Counted from the first letter of the stretch, positions 46,085-56,820 are shown. The stretch is DNA of 64,000 bases from Cylindrospermum stagnale PCC 7417 (GCF_000317535.1 NC_019757.1:2682501-2746500); one strand, 5' to 3'. The notes: generated by a model not told the origin, from the letters alone. Program-made: numbers and translations.

Positions 46085-46354
46085 GGATTCAACAATTTTC
46101 TCAGATGATGTAGATGCTCATAGCTCTATCAGGGCATACTAGATGAAGTAAACACCGTCCGTCTTCCAGCCTGATTAAACGCATCTACTACCCCTTTGGG
46201 CAACGCCGTAGTGATAAAATCTGGGGGTAGTTCTGCGGAGTGGCCATGCCTTCTGCGTGGCAACTATCAATTACCGCCCAGAAAAGTTTTGTTTGCCTGA
46301 ATTTGCGCGATCGCATATTTAAACCCCGCAAATATTTATAACTAGAAGGGACAG

Positions 46355-47284
46355 ATGGAGAGAAAAATCCCAGTCCAGAGTTTATTTTTATCTGACACCT
46401 ATGCCGGAGATTTACCGATGAAAACTCTATCTAGCCTCGATGAAGTAACTAAATATTTAGAACAACATGAAAACTCAAAACGGATTAAAAAATTAGTATA
46501 CTCTGCTTGTAAAGGTATTTGGGAGAACGATCAAGATACGCTAGACAGGTTTAAATTACAAGAATTAGTTCAAGAATTATTCAGGTTAAACCCAACTATA
46601 GATAAGTTAAATGATGCTTTATCTAAAGTTGTAAAAACACTTAATAAACAAGCTGAATACACCCTAATTGCCCGTGTAATTTATCATGAGTTGAAGAAGC
46701 TATATATACCAAATGAGGAAACAACAGGAATATTAGTAAATCCGCCTAATCAACAAGAACCTGTATTTTCTCATCCTAGACAAAGCCCATCAAATCCTAT
46801 AGAGCAATCTTCAAACAGTCACACCAATTATCGATATAATCAGTTTGATTTACGGCAAAATATAATGAAATATACTAACCCACTTAGGGCTAAAATACTT
46901 TTATTTTCTGCCCTTGACAATAACTTTAATTTCAATGAAGAAGACTGGCTCAAACTGAGAGCAGAAAAACTTGATGATTTACTGCGGAAATTATTTAATA
47001 CTTGTCCAACTATCAAAGAGCTTGAATCTAAACTAAATAGTACTGTTATATCTCTAGACAACCTGGATGAAAATACTCAAGCAGCCAGTGCCATCATCCA
47101 ATCCATGCGAAGTTTATATGCTGATATGTTATCTAATGCCAACAAATATCAACCCTTTAACAGCGACTCATCTCAAAAAACTCTAACAATAGTTAATCCT
47201 AATGCTCAAACCGCATTAAAAAGTGATGACAATAGCAATAATACCTGTCAATTTATAATACCCCCTACGAAAGATGCGCTCTAA
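46355..47284 (+). CDS. Hypothetical protein with two copies of a roughly 90-residue domain
   Basis: The protein has 309 residues. Residues about 30-115 and 178-258 are related helical domains sharing KL-L--LF---PTI--L---L---V--L and a closing I----LY. They are joined by a Ser/Asn/Pro-rich linker. The C-terminus is Asn/Ser-rich and disordered. I recognise no family. AAGGGA seven bases before the ATG supports the start. Confidence 0.72.
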   Translation: MERKIPVQSLFLSDTYAGDLPMKTLSSLDEVTKYLEQHENSKRIKKLVYSACKGIWENDQDTLDRFKLQELVQELFRLNPTIDKLNDALSKVVKTLNKQAEYTLIARVIYHELKKLYIPNEETTGILVNPPNQQEPVFSHPRQSPSNPIEQSSNSHTNYRYNQFDLRQNIMKYTNPLRAKILLFSALDNNFNFNEEDWLKLRAEKLDDLLRKLFNTCPTIKELESKLNSTVISLDNLDENTQAASAIIQSMRSLYADMLSNANKYQPFNSDSSQKTLTIVNPNAQTALKSDDNSNNTCQFIIPPTKDAL

Positions 47285-47367
47285 CCAACAATGATGGATG
47301 GTAATTTTTGGCAATTGTTGAGCAAGGAAAAATTTGGAAATATTGCGGTAATTGAAACAGGAAAACT

Positions 47368-48360
47368 ATGGATGCCAATGAAGTTATTAAGCGATATGCA
47401 GATGGAGAAACAAAATTTATCGACGCCAACTTAAATGGGGCAAATTTTTTTGGTGCAGACTTAATCGGTATAGCCTTGAATAAGGCAGATTTACAAAATG
47501 CTATCCTAATTTTTAGCTATCTAAATCGGGCAATCTTGAATAGGGCAAATCTAATTCGTACAAAGCTAAGTGGTGCGAATCTAAATCAGGCGAGTTTAAT
47601 CAGTGCCAACTTGCATGATGCTGATTTACATGGTGCATCTTTGCAGGGTGCTGATTTGCGTAATGCCAATTTAACTTTGGCGGAGATGCTAGATACTAAC
47701 TTGATGGATGCAGACTTGCGTGGAGCAGATTTGGCGGGTGCTAATCTAACAGGTGCTTGCCTGCGTGGTGCTAACCTGCGAGAAGAAAAGAGAATGTACT
47801 CTGCTAGTCTACGGGGAGCTAACCTACATAAGGCTGACTTGCGGGGGGCTGATTTAACTGGTGTAGACTTAGCTAAAGTTGATTTGAGTGGTGCTAACTT
47901 GAGTGAGGCAACGCTACGTTATGCCGATTTGAGTGATGCCAACCTGAGTGAAGCAATTTTGGATAACGCATCTCTGAGCGACACTAATATGATTCGTGCT
48001 AATTTGAAAGGTGCTAACCTGATGAATGCTAGACTAGAACGGTCAAATCTGATTGATGCCGAACTTACAGGTGTTAACTTGCGTGGTGCAATTATGGCAG
48101 ATGCTAAACTGACTAGAGCCAAGTTAAATCGAGCAAACCTGAGTTTTGCGAGACTGAATAGAGTTGATTTGAGTCGGGCTAACCTGCGCGAGGCTAACCT
48201 AACTGAAACAGACTTGGTTGATGCCTATCTTGCTAGAACAGACTTGACTGGTGCTAATTTAAGTAAAGCAAATTTGATCAGAGCAGAAATTAGTAGTGCA
48301 AATCTGACAGGTGTAGATTTGCGTGGCGCGGTAATGCCTGATGGAACAATTAACAACTAA
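47368..48360 (+). CDS. Pentapeptide-repeat protein
   Basis: The protein has 330 residues, almost entirely A(D/N)LXX pentapeptide repeats from about residue 18 to 322, predicted to form a right-handed quadrilateral beta-helix. One break occurs near 137-145 (LREEKRMYSASL). It has no signal peptide, so it is probably cytoplasmic. Such proteins are very common in cyanobacteria; a few bind gyrase, but most have no known function. The 83-bp gap suggests it may follow the 46355 gene in an operon. Confidence 0.92.
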   Translation: MDANEVIKRYADGETKFIDANLNGANFFGADLIGIALNKADLQNAILIFSYLNRAILNRANLIRTKLSGANLNQASLISANLHDADLHGASLQGADLRNANLTLAEMLDTNLMDADLRGADLAGANLTGACLRGANLREEKRMYSASLRGANLHKADLRGADLTGVDLAKVDLSGANLSEATLRYADLSDANLSEAILDNASLSDTNMIRANLKGANLMNARLERSNLIDAELTGVNLRGAIMADAKLTRAKLNRANLSFARLNRVDLSRANLREANLTETDLVDAYLARTDLTGANLSKANLIRAEISSANLTGVDLRGAVMPDGTINN

Positions 48361-48758
48361 AAAGATAGCATGGGCAATACCCACTATTTTTATGATGGTA
48401 GGTACTGCCCAACTACAATTTTCTTAACTGAACCGTATTGACTTATATCCCCATTTTTGTATAGGTTTCACTGCTATAGCAATTCTATTTGATTTGCTTT
48501 CCACCGAGAGACTCAGATCCCCGACTTCTTGAAGAAGTTGGGGATCTTTTTGTTCGTAACTCATTTAGACTAGCCCAAGAAAATTTCTGAGCAGCATATC
48601 ATTTTAGCGTTTTCGCTCTAGCTCAGGTATGAATACTGAATCTAATTTTCTCACCGGTGAAGTCTTCCGCTCGCATGAGGACAAAATACAGGGAATTTGA
48701 GACGATGGGATCATAGGAGTTGAGCAATAAGTTCTAAAAGTTGTGAGGCTAAAAAAGT
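48361..48758. other. Intergenic region between two pentapeptide-repeat genes
   Basis: About 400 bp. It contains a CTTAACTGAACCGTA copy of the MITE end motif near 48424-48438 and the strong hairpin at 48515-48551. No gene is visible. Confidence 0.5.
48515..48551 (+). terminator. Strong hairpin with T-run
   Basis: AGATCCCCGACTTCTT pairs with GAAGAAGTTGGGGATCT around an almost empty loop and is followed directly by T's. It has the form of an intrinsic terminator, although the same sequence is a known type of interspersed repeat in Nostoc-like genomes. Confidence 0.65.
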
Positions 48759-49199
48759 ATGAGACCTATATTTTTGACCGCGGCAGCTTTACTCAGCACA
48801 TTATCTCTAGCTGCTCCCGTTGCCGTCAAGGCTGAAAACCCCAATCTCGTCAGACACTTGTTAGAAACTAGAGAATGTTTCGGGTGTAATTTGTCAGGGG
48901 CTAATCTCGAAGGCGCTCACCTCATAGGTGTTGATTTGAGGAACGCAAATTTGATAGGTGCTAATTTAGAAGGCGCTAACTTAGAAGGCGCAGATTTAAC
49001 TGGTGCTAATTTGAAATCTGCTAATTTAACAGAAGCGTTTGCCAGTGATACTAGCTTCAATAATGCTAATCTTACTAATGCTGATTTGAGCGATGCGAAA
49101 TTATTTAATGCTCAAGTCGAGGGTGCTGTCATGATTGGTACTAATTTAAGCGGCGCTGATGGCGTTGATGACATGAACGGAATGGGAGGAGAAGAATAA
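48759..49199 (+). CDS. Exported pentapeptide-repeat protein
   Basis: The protein has 146 residues. A signal peptide (MRPIFLTAAALLSTLSLAAP, cleavage near AVKA-EN at residues 25-26) is followed by a Cys pair (ECFGC) and pentapeptide repeats from about 45 to 130. It is probably periplasmic or thylakoid-lumenal. Lumenal pentapeptide proteins occur in cyanobacteria and plastids. Function is unknown. Confidence 0.88.
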   Translation: MRPIFLTAAALLSTLSLAAPVAVKAENPNLVRHLLETRECFGCNLSGANLEGAHLIGVDLRNANLIGANLEGANLEGADLTGANLKSANLTEAFASDTSFNNANLTNADLSDAKLFNAQVEGAVMIGTNLSGADGVDDMNGMGGEE

Positions 49200-49254
49200 A
49201 GGTTAGAAGTTAAGAGTTTAAGAATGAAAACTCCTAACTCCTATTTATTGACCT

Positions 49255-50595
49255 TTACTCACCAGTAATCGAAAGTTCATTAACCCAGATTCTGGGACAA
49301 ACTCCTCCTGGAGTTAACTCAACCTCTTTTTCTACATAAATAATTGAGTTCAAAACTTCCAAGAAATCGCCGGCAACAGTTGCCGACTCAATACTTGTCT
49401 TGACACCTTTATTGATTAACCAACCATCAAACGGCAGAGAAAACGAACCTTGCAAAGCTTTTACTCCAGCGTGAAGAGCTTGTAAATCATCAATTAAAAT
49501 CACATCTTCCGCAGTGTCTAAGCTAAATTCCTGCTCAGGAAATCCAGCAGCGAAAACGTGATAAAAATTTGGTCCAACGCTGACTTTAGCACCGATACTG
49601 GCATTACCTGTTGGTTGAGCATTCAACCTTTTAGCAGTTCCCGCACTGTGGAGAAAGCTTTTTAAAACACCATTTTCTATCAGTGAAACCTGACGGGTAG
49701 GAGTGCCTTCACCATCAAAACTTTCAGCACCAACATTCGCTGGGTGCAATGCATCATCAAAAACTGAAAGTAGGGGGGAAGCAATTTGTTTACCTAAATC
49801 ATCAGGGGTAGATAAGCTTTGATTATCCAAAATGCTTTGAGCATTAAACAAATTAGAAAAAGCACCCAGCAGACTTAAGAAAGCTTCCGGAGAGAAAACA
49901 ACTCGATACTTACCAGTTGTAACTTTTTCATAGTTCAAGTGGCTGATAGTTTTTTCGGCGGTTTCTTTAATGCAACCATTAATATCTAGAGTATCTAATT
50001 TTTGGTTGATTCTGAAAGCGCCTGCACTGCGAGGTTTTTTACCTTCTTCCTCAGTTTTGCTGTACAGATAAACCGATGCTAAAGAGTGAGATTCGGTTCT
50101 GATAGCGCCATCACTATTGAGATAAAATCTGTCAATATCTCTTTGTGCCAAACCATTATAAGGCACTCCTTTAATGGCGGGATGAGCGGCTAAAAGTTCT
50201 TTTTCTGCTACTAATAATTTTTCTATCAGTTCAGAAGCTGCTGCTTGGGGTGCTTTGTTGTGGGGTGTATTGGGGATAGGAATTGTTGCTTCTGGACTAA
50301 AATCAGGGACATTTTCCTTAACACCAAAAAAACTAGCTTCGTAAGCAGTTTTTAAAGCTAATTCCAATCCTTTGGGGTCTACATCTGTGGTGCTGGTGAC
50401 ACCCATTGTATTCTCCTCATTCCAAACCCGCACAGTAACACCAGAGCGATTTGAGGCTTTGACTTGTTTTGGCTCACCTTGGTCAACCTGGACGCTAGTT
50501 TCATCTACTGCTGAACCATAAATATCAAATTTCTTGATACCAAGTTTATCAGCATTTTCTTGAGCGTAAGTTGCAATTTCTTCGATTTTCGGCAT
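49255..50595 (-). CDS. pmbA: PmbA/TldE subunit of the TldD/E metalloprotease
   Basis: The likely start is the ATG at 50595; a TTG two codons earlier is less likely. The 446 residues match PmbA (TldE), the non-catalytic partner of TldD. TldD/E cleaves unfolded peptides and matures RiPP-type precursors such as microcin B17. Landmarks include YGSAVDETSVQVDQGEPKQV, the GVTVRVW motif and NANVG-type loops (HPANVGAESFDGEGTPTRQV). It lies downstream of tldD on the same strand, separated by a dead gene. Confidence 0.93.
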   Translation of the reverse strand: MPKIEEIATYAQENADKLGIKKFDIYGSAVDETSVQVDQGEPKQVKASNRSGVTVRVWNEENTMGVTSTTDVDPKGLELALKTAYEASFFGVKENVPDFSPEATIPIPNTPHNKAPQAAASELIEKLLVAEKELLAAHPAIKGVPYNGLAQRDIDRFYLNSDGAIRTESHSLASVYLYSKTEEEGKKPRSAGAFRINQKLDTLDINGCIKETAEKTISHLNYEKVTTGKYRVVFSPEAFLSLLGAFSNLFNAQSILDNQSLSTPDDLGKQIASPLLSVFDDALHPANVGAESFDGEGTPTRQVSLIENGVLKSFLHSAGTAKRLNAQPTGNASIGAKVSVGPNFYHVFAAGFPEQEFSLDTAEDVILIDDLQALHAGVKALQGSFSLPFDGWLINKGVKTSIESATVAGDFLEVLNSIIYVEKEVELTPGGVCPRIWVNELSITGE

Positions 50596-50654
50596 AATCA
50601 ATTTTGGATTTTAGATTTTGAATTTTGGGTTTAGTCAAGAGGCAAGGTTAGATT

Positions 50655-51019
50655 TTAAATTTTGGATTTGTGTTGATCTCGCAGCAGTTTTATTGATGCA
50701 ACTTTCATAGCTAGAATTTCGGAAGTTTCTTCCATCAAAGTTTTCAGTTTATTGGCGTCCATTAATCCTGATTCAACCAGAAGTTCCAGCTAATAAAGAG
50801 TTTCATCTGCTGCTTCTTCAACGATACCAAGTTTGGCAATCAAATCATCTGTAGACTTGGCTCGACAAGCTGCTCGATAATAGCACCAACAGAAGTAGCT
50901 GAACGTAACAACTGTTTGCCAATTAGATCAGCAGTTCTAGTCTGTGGGAGTGCTTCTACTAGACGAATTACTCGCAATGCAAGCTGCTTGGTTCTAGTTT
51001 TAAATTGCTGCTCATTCAC
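50655..51019 (-). pseudogene. Four-helix-bundle protein (S23/rRNA-IVS family) pseudogene
   Basis: Starting at GTG 51019 the frame reads NEQQFKTRTKQLALRVIRLV and ends early. A one-base deletion in the SVGANYRAAC-type motif (now GCTATTATCG near 50896-50905) shifts the frame. The second frame continues CRAKSTDDLIAKLGIVEEAA, then hits an in-frame TAG where Trp is expected, and resumes LELLVESGLMDANKLKTLME to a final stop at 50655. Two independent lesions show that it is dead. AT-rich heptamer repeats lie on both sides. It sits between tldD and pmbA. Confidence 0.82.
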
Positions 51020-51046
51020 AATCCAAAATCTAAAATCTAAAATTCT

Positions 51047-52537
51047 CTAGCGTCCGCCAACGGTAATAGAATCAACCTTAATGTGTGGTTGTCCGACTGT
51101 GGTGTAAATGCTGCCGCTGACTGAGCCACAAAAACCGGGTGCAAGTTCCAAATCTTGGGAACACATGGAAATTTTGTTCATAATTTCTTTAGCTTCACCG
51201 ATGAGAATAGCGCCTTTTAATGGTTTAGTGAGTTTGCCATTTTCAATCAAATAAGCTTCATCAACACTAAAGTTAAATTGACCTGTAGCGCCAACACTAC
51301 CGCCACCCATTTTTTTACAATAAATCCCTTTATCAACAGAGGCAAATAAATCTTCGTTGGTGTATTCGCCAGAGTCAATATAAGTATTTCGCATCCGGCT
51401 AGCTGCGGCAAAAGTATAATTCTGGCGGCGTCCACTGCCAGTTCTGGGGTGTCCTGTGCGTACAGAACCAGTTCTATCTGCTAAGAAGTTTTTGAGAACG
51501 CCTTTTTCAATTAATAAAGTTCTTTGACCTGGCATACCTTCGTCATCCATATCAATGGTACCGAAGGCATTTTCAGCGCGTCCTTCATCCCAAGCTGTCA
51601 GACTTTCGTGGGCAATTTTTTCGCCTTTTTTGTCAGCAAAGGGTGTGGTATTACGTTCAATTTGGGTAGTTTCTAACAGGTGTCCGCAGGCTTCGTGGAA
51701 GATTACGCCGCCAAAGTGATTGGCCATAATGATGGGATAAGTGCCTGATTCTACGTAATCTGCATAGAGCATTTTACCAGCGGATTCGGCTATTTGCTCG
51801 GCGGCTTGTTGATAATCCCAGGTTCTCAGGAAGTTGGCATCACTGGTGTTACCATCACGTGCACCAATGGAGGTACGATTGGCACCATCAGCGCAGAGGA
51901 TGTTAAATCCTACGGACTGGGTGAGGCGAATGTCACGAGCAAAGGTGCCATCACTAGCGGCGACTAAAACTTCTTGCCAATCTCGGAAATAACTAGCGCG
52001 GCGTGATTGTACGTGGCTAGCTTTTTTATTGAGGGTGGCGGTACCATCAAGGAGGACTTCTCCCATTTCTCGAATGGAACTACACAGGGGTAGCCAGCCA
52101 TCTTTGCCTCTTTTTGTGGCGTAGTCTCTGAGTAATTCTAGGTTGATTTCGGGGATGAAAGAGCTAGGTGCGGGTAGTTGCAATCCCAGGATGGACAGAC
52201 CTTTTTCTAAGGCTGCTTTTAAGCCAGAGAATGAAAGGTCATTGGTGCTTACGTAGCAGTCGGCTTTACCGCGAAATACTCTGACTCCTGCACCTGTGGC
52301 TAGACTGGGTGAAATGCTGGTGATGGAGTCGTCTTCTGCGAGACAACTGATATAGTTGCGATGCTCTAAGAAATATTCAATAAAATCGGCACCAGCGGCG
52401 CGTCCTAGTCCTAAAAGGGTAGCTAGGGGAGCTTCCCAGGTTTCATCGAATCGCTCTGGGGTGGAGGAATATTGTAGTGTGGGGAGTTGATTTGAGAGAA
52501 GTAGCGTATTTGTAAGCATGGGGAGCCTCGTCTGCAT
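51047..52537 (-). CDS. tldD: TldD metalloprotease subunit
   Basis: TldD is the catalytic zinc-protease half of TldD/E. The 496 residues contain the zinc motif HEACGH (with [20 protein letters not shown] around it), the downstream [13 protein letters not shown], and [20 protein letters not shown] with [11 protein letters not shown] near the end. Its partner pmbA follows on the same strand. The pair may process peptides, but no RiPP precursor gene is evident nearby. Confidence 0.95.
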   Translation of the reverse strand: MQTRLPMLTNTLLLSNQLPTLQYSSTPERFDETWEAPLATLLGLGRAAGADFIEYFLEHRNYISCLAEDDSITSISPSLATGAGVRVFRGKADCYVSTNDLSFSGLKAALEKGLSILGLQLPAPSSFIPEINLELLRDYATKRGKDGWLPLCSSIREMGEVLLDGTATLNKKASHVQSRRASYFRDWQEVLVAASDGTFARDIRLTQSVGFNILCADGANRTSIGARDGNTSDANFLRTWDYQQAAEQIAESAGKMLYADYVESGTYPIIMANHFGGVIFHEACGHLLETTQIERNTTPFADKKGEKIAHESLTAWDEGRAENAFGTIDMDDEGMPGQRTLLIEKGVLKNFLADRTGSVRTGHPRTGSGRRQNYTFAAASRMRNTYIDSGEYTNEDLFASVDKGIYCKKMGGGSVGATGQFNFSVDEAYLIENGKLTKPLKGAILIGEAKEIMNKISMCSQDLELAPGFCGSVSGSIYTTVGQPHIKVDSITVGGR

Positions 52538-52577
52538 GTGTTCAGTCTAACAAATCGATTAAATTAGCGATCGCTAG

Positions 52578-52775
52578 TTAGGCAGTAGGGGTTTCCTCAC
52601 CATCATCTAACTGTTGTCGCGTTATTGCACTCAATATTCCATCGTGAAACCGATACTGTTCAGCCGTAAATGGTTCTAAAACTTCTGGATGCTGTTCTTC
52701 AATTTCACCTGTAACAATCAATCCAAATTCAAAAAAATAGCATGGCTGGTTGCTAGTTTTATTTTCTCCATTCAT
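52578..52775 (-). CDS. Small hypothetical protein coupled to the ATPase gene
   Basis: The protein has 65 residues (YFFEFGLIVTGEIEEQHPEV; EQYRFHDGILSAITRQQLDD). Its ATG overlaps the last base of the broken ATPase gene, a sign of translational coupling. It is acidic and soluble. I recognise no family. It may have worked with the ATPase before that gene decayed. Confidence 0.55.
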   Translation of the reverse strand: MNGENKTSNQPCYFFEFGLIVTGEIEEQHPEVLEPFTAEQYRFHDGILSAITRQQLDDGEETPTA

Positions 52776-53985
52776 TAATTTGAAGCCTCAGAAGCAGACT
52801 TACTCTGAGGGGCTATCATTTCAGCCATATATAAAGAACCTGTAGCATAATCTTCTAGTAAATCTTGAATTTCTGGGATTTCACTAACTCGTTTCATAAT
52901 AGTTTGCCCATCGGCATCAAGCTCGGCAGCCAAGATGTTTTTTGGTTCAAATTGACTAATGAGGACTGGGGAATGAGTGGAAATGAAGACTTGTTTATTC
53001 CATTTTTTCGTAGCAAGTTTCACTGCTTTGGCAAAAATTGCTAATGCCCAAGGATGTAGGGATATTTCCGGTTCATCCAGCAAAATTAATGAATAGCCAT
53101 TTGGTTTTTCAGAAAATAAAGCTGTGAGATTAATGAGCATTTGAAGATGTCCATCAGATACTCCTGAAGCTTGGATTGGTTTACGGCGTCTTTTATCTAA
53201 AAAATTTGCGTAGACTGTGTTACGTCCAGTTTGCTCAAAATATAACCCATCGAAAGCGGGAAAACTTTAGCGCATAAAATTTATAATTGTTTTATATCTC
53301 TCATCAACGGCTTGTCTATCATGTAGATTCCGCAAAACTGACCATAAATTTTCACATCCATCTTGTAATATATCTCCAGGTTCTGATTCTGAGCCGTATC
53401 GTCTCAGCCTGAATAAGGACATCCCCTTAAATGATAAAAACGCGCCAAACGCAGGAATTTGTCTAACTCTAATGCTGTTGGATCACCTGTTCCAAAGCCT
53501 ACATAACTGGTAAGCGCCAGTTTTTCTGGTTCTCTGAGATTGATAATAGATTCGTCTTTAGCTATGCCAAGACGATAAAATGTAGCTTTGTCACTACCTA
53601 TTGTTCTATTGATTAGTAAATTATTATTGATCTTATTAGTTAGTTTCTCGCCAACAAAAGATTTAATTCTACCGGAAGAAAAGCCAAATGTTACTTCATA
53701 TTTAGTGGATTCATCTTCTATTTCAATTAATATATTGTCTGTTTCACTTGCTCCATCCCAAAGTATACCAATTCCATGATCTCTAAATGAAGAAGCTAAA
53801 TCAACACCTCTGATTGCACAATCTCTAATAAACCAGATTGTATCTAAAAATGTTGATTTTCCGGCTCCATTAGGGCCAAAGAGAATATTGAGCGTGTCTG
53901 TTTTAATGAAAACATCCGCAAGGGAGCGGAAATTTTTGATGTGCAAATGATTTAGTTTGTTAGGCATAATAATATTTTCCTTCAA
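52775..53985 (-). pseudogene. AAA (RecF/SMC-like) ATPase pseudogene
   Basis: The N-terminal part (53404-53985) has the Walker A motif FGPNGAGKST after HLHIKNFRSLADVFIKTDTL. It ends early at a frameshift around 53404-53430. The second frame continues LRRYGSESEPGDILQDGCEN and meets an in-frame TAA near 53270 (FMR-stop-SFPAFDG). The rest (52775-53140) has the signature, Walker B LILLDEPEISLHPWA and the switch His in ISTHSPVLISQF. Joined, it would be about 400 residues. These ATPases often belong to defence or nuclease systems. A sequencing error could explain one lesion but hardly both. Confidence 0.8.
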
Positions 53986-54141
53986 AAAGGTAGATGCCTA
54001 AATGAAGTTTACAATAAATATTAAAGAGTTTGGTTAATCTGCGCGATGCTGAAGCCAAAATCTTTGGTATAATTTTACTCAAATCACCTAAGCTAGAGGA
54101 AACATGAATTGGTGTTTTTTCCTCTAACTTAAAGATGATTT

Positions 54142-54351
54142 TTACTGAGTTTTGCGGAGTAATTTGTTAGTACTGGCGAGAATGAAAATTAACAACGCAA
54201 ACTGAATCTGCCAAGGCGCTAAGACTAAGCTGATAATGAAGCTGATAGCTGCAAATACACCTGCGATGTAGGCAATTTCATCGTTGCTTTTCTTGAAAAA
54301 GTAGCCAGTTACTAAACAAGTAAACAGGGGAATTAAAAAAAATGAAGGCAT
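54142..54351 (-). CDS. Small membrane protein
   Basis: The protein has 69 residues and two or three membrane segments (about 3-19, 28-46 and 47-62), with KKSNDEIAYIAGVFAA between the first two. It ends in a short basic tail. It is a plausible single gene; no family is recognised. Confidence 0.6.
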   Translation of the reverse strand: MPSFFLIPLFTCLVTGYFFKKSNDEIAYIAGVFAAISFIISLVLAPWQIQFALLIFILASTNKLLRKTQ

Positions 54352-54593
54352 TTTACTAACCTCTGAACTAAAAGCCTCACGTTTCGAGATATGTAGCGCG
54401 AAACTGTTTTGGGAACTGGGGTTAATTCTACACCTAAGTAGGTTTTAGTTACAATACTTAATTTGAAGTGGAGGTGGAAATATCCTCGCATTAGGCAAGC
54501 ATCTGGTAAATTAGCTTAACAATCTATGCTCATGCTGGCAGTAATGATCTAGCATATAACTTTTAGACGTAGCATTTTTAACGTATATACTCG

Positions 54594-56753
54594 ATGCTGA
54601 ACATTCCTCAACTACTAGCAACTGAACTAGATATCAAACCCCATCAGGTGCAAAACGCGCTGGAACTTTTAGCGGAGGGTGCGACGATTCCCTTTATTGC
54701 ACGTTACCGCAAAGAGCGCACCGATGAGATGAATGAGGTGCAACTGCGCGATTTAGCTGATAGGTATAGTTACTTAACGGAACTGGAAGAACGCAAATCG
54801 GTGATTTTAAATGCGATCGCAGAACAAGGTAAACTCAGCGATGAACTCAAAGCCAAAATCACCGCCTGTTTACAAAAAACTGAGCTTGAGGATTTATACC
54901 TACCCTATCGCCAAAAACGCCGCACCCGCGCCACTATCGCTAGAGAGAAAGGATTAGAACCCCTAGCAGCATTTATCAAATCGCTAAATGTGAAAAATGC
55001 TGCAACAGCCTCACTAGAAGAAGAAGCAGCGAAGTATATTTCCGAAACTCAAGGCGTAAAAACAGCAGAAGAGGCGTTGAAAGGTGCAAGTGATATCTTA
55101 GCGGAAGAAGCGGCTGAAAAAGCTGAATCACGTGCATATTTGCGTGACTATCTCCTAGAAGAAGGGGTTTTTGTCTCCCGAATTAAAGATGATCATCCCG
55201 AAGGTACAACCAAATTTGAGATGTACCGTAACTATCAGATTCGGGTGAAAAATATCGCACCGCACAATATGCTAGCGTTGTGTCGGGGAGAAACGGAAAA
55301 AGTATTAAATTTTGAAATTGCTTTTGATGAAGATGTAGTACTTTCTTATTTGGAAGCGCAAGAAATTAAAACCAAAGTCCGGACAATTCGCGATTTTTAT
55401 CAAGCAATGCTGAAGGATGCATTTAACCGTTTGATGAAAACTTCCCTAATTGGAGAAGTAATTTCCCAAAAGAAAACCTACGCAGATATTGAGTCAATCA
55501 AAACATTTGAAACAAATCTGCGAGAGTTGCTGCTATCTGCACCGGCGGGAATGAAACCAACCCTAGCAATAGATCCCGGTTTTAGAACTGGTTGCAAAGT
55601 TGCAGTATTAGATCAAACGGGTAAATTCTTAGAATATCAAGCGGTGTTTCCTCATCAAGCTGCTGAACAACGTCAGAAAGCTGGACAAACCCTCAAAAAT
55701 TTAATTGAAAAATACCAAGTTGAGTTAATTGCTATTGGTAACGGTACAGCTTCCCGCGAGACAGATGAATTTGTTTTAGAAGTGCTGCAAATAATCGACC
55801 GAAAACCGATTAAGGTAATGGTAAATGAGTCTGGTGCATCGATATATTCTGCGAGTAAAGTTGCACTAGAAGAGTTTCCTGATTTAGATATTACCGTGCG
55901 CGGCGCCATTAGTATTGGTAGACGTTTACAAGATCCTTTAGCGGAACTGGTGAAAATTGACCCCAAATCGATTGGTGTGGGACAATACCAGCACGATGTT
56001 GATCAGAAGTTGCTGAAAAAGAAGTTGGACGAAACTGTAGAAAGCTGCGTTAACTATGTCGGCGTCGATTTAAACACCGCCTCAAAGGAACTTCTCACCT
56101 TTGTTTCGGGAATTACGCCAACAGTAGCTAACAATATTGTCGCCTATCGCAATCAGCATGGAGCCTTTAAAAATCGCCGTCAACTGTTGAAGGTGGCGAA
56201 GTTGGGGCCAAAGGCGTTTGAACAAGCGGCGGGGTTTTTGCGGATACGCGGTGGTGAAAATCCCTTAGATAATACAGCGGTGCATCCAGAAAGTTACTCG
56301 GTGGTGGAAGCGATCGCCGCTGATTTGAGTGTAACCTTAAATCAGGTAACGCAAATTGCCGAAAAACTCAATAAAACCAACCTGAAGAAATACGTTACTG
56401 ATACTGTCGGTGAACCCACGCTGCGGGACATCCTCAGCGAATTGGAAAAACCAGGAAGAGATCCCCGTGCTGAATTTAAGTATGCCACCTTCAAAGAAGG
56501 AATTAAAGAAATTAGAGATTTGCAAGTGGGAATGGAACTAGAAGGAATGATTAGCAATGTCGCTAACTTTGGTGCTTTTGTCGATATCGGCGTACATCAA
56601 GATGGTTTGGTGCATATCTCCCAACTTGCTGATAGATTTGTGGATGATCCGAAGAAAATAGTTAAAGTAGGACAAGTTGTGAAAGTGCGGGTGCTAGAAA
56701 TCAACGAGAAATTGAAGCGGATTAGTTTGTCGATGAAAGCAGTTAAGCAATAA
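54594..56753 (+). CDS. tex: Tex family RNA-binding protein
   Basis: Tex is a conserved RNA-binding factor linked to transcription and stress tolerance. The 719 residues are in the usual order: N-terminal helical region (IPFIARYRKERTDEMNEVQL), YqgF/RNase H-like domain (AIDPGFRTGCKVAVLDQTGK), helix-hairpin-helix region (LTFVSGITPTVANNIVAYRN) and a C-terminal S1 domain (ISNVANFGAFVDIGVHQDGL). Length is normal. Confidence 0.96.
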   Translation: MLNIPQLLATELDIKPHQVQNALELLAEGATIPFIARYRKERTDEMNEVQLRDLADRYSYLTELEERKSVILNAIAEQGKLSDELKAKITACLQKTELEDLYLPYRQKRRTRATIAREKGLEPLAAFIKSLNVKNAATASLEEEAAKYISETQGVKTAEEALKGASDILAEEAAEKAESRAYLRDYLLEEGVFVSRIKDDHPEGTTKFEMYRNYQIRVKNIAPHNMLALCRGETEKVLNFEIAFDEDVVLSYLEAQEIKTKVRTIRDFYQAMLKDAFNRLMKTSLIGEVISQKKTYADIESIKTFETNLRELLLSAPAGMKPTLAIDPGFRTGCKVAVLDQTGKFLEYQAVFPHQAAEQRQKAGQTLKNLIEKYQVELIAIGNGTASRETDEFVLEVLQIIDRKPIKVMVNESGASIYSASKVALEEFPDLDITVRGAISIGRRLQDPLAELVKIDPKSIGVGQYQHDVDQKLLKKKLDETVESCVNYVGVDLNTASKELLTFVSGITPTVANNIVAYRNQHGAFKNRRQLLKVAKLGPKAFEQAAGFLRIRGGENPLDNTAVHPESYSVVEAIAADLSVTLNQVTQIAEKLNKTNLKKYVTDTVGEPTLRDILSELEKPGRDPRAEFKYATFKEGIKEIRDLQVGMELEGMISNVANFGAFVDIGVHQDGLVHISQLADRFVDDPKKIVKVGQVVKVRVLEINEKLKRISLSMKAVKQ

Positions 56754-56820
56754 CTTTTAAATTAAAGTTCCTAGTTCGTGCTAACTACAAGCTGCACATT
56801 AGACCTATTTTGGCAAAGAA

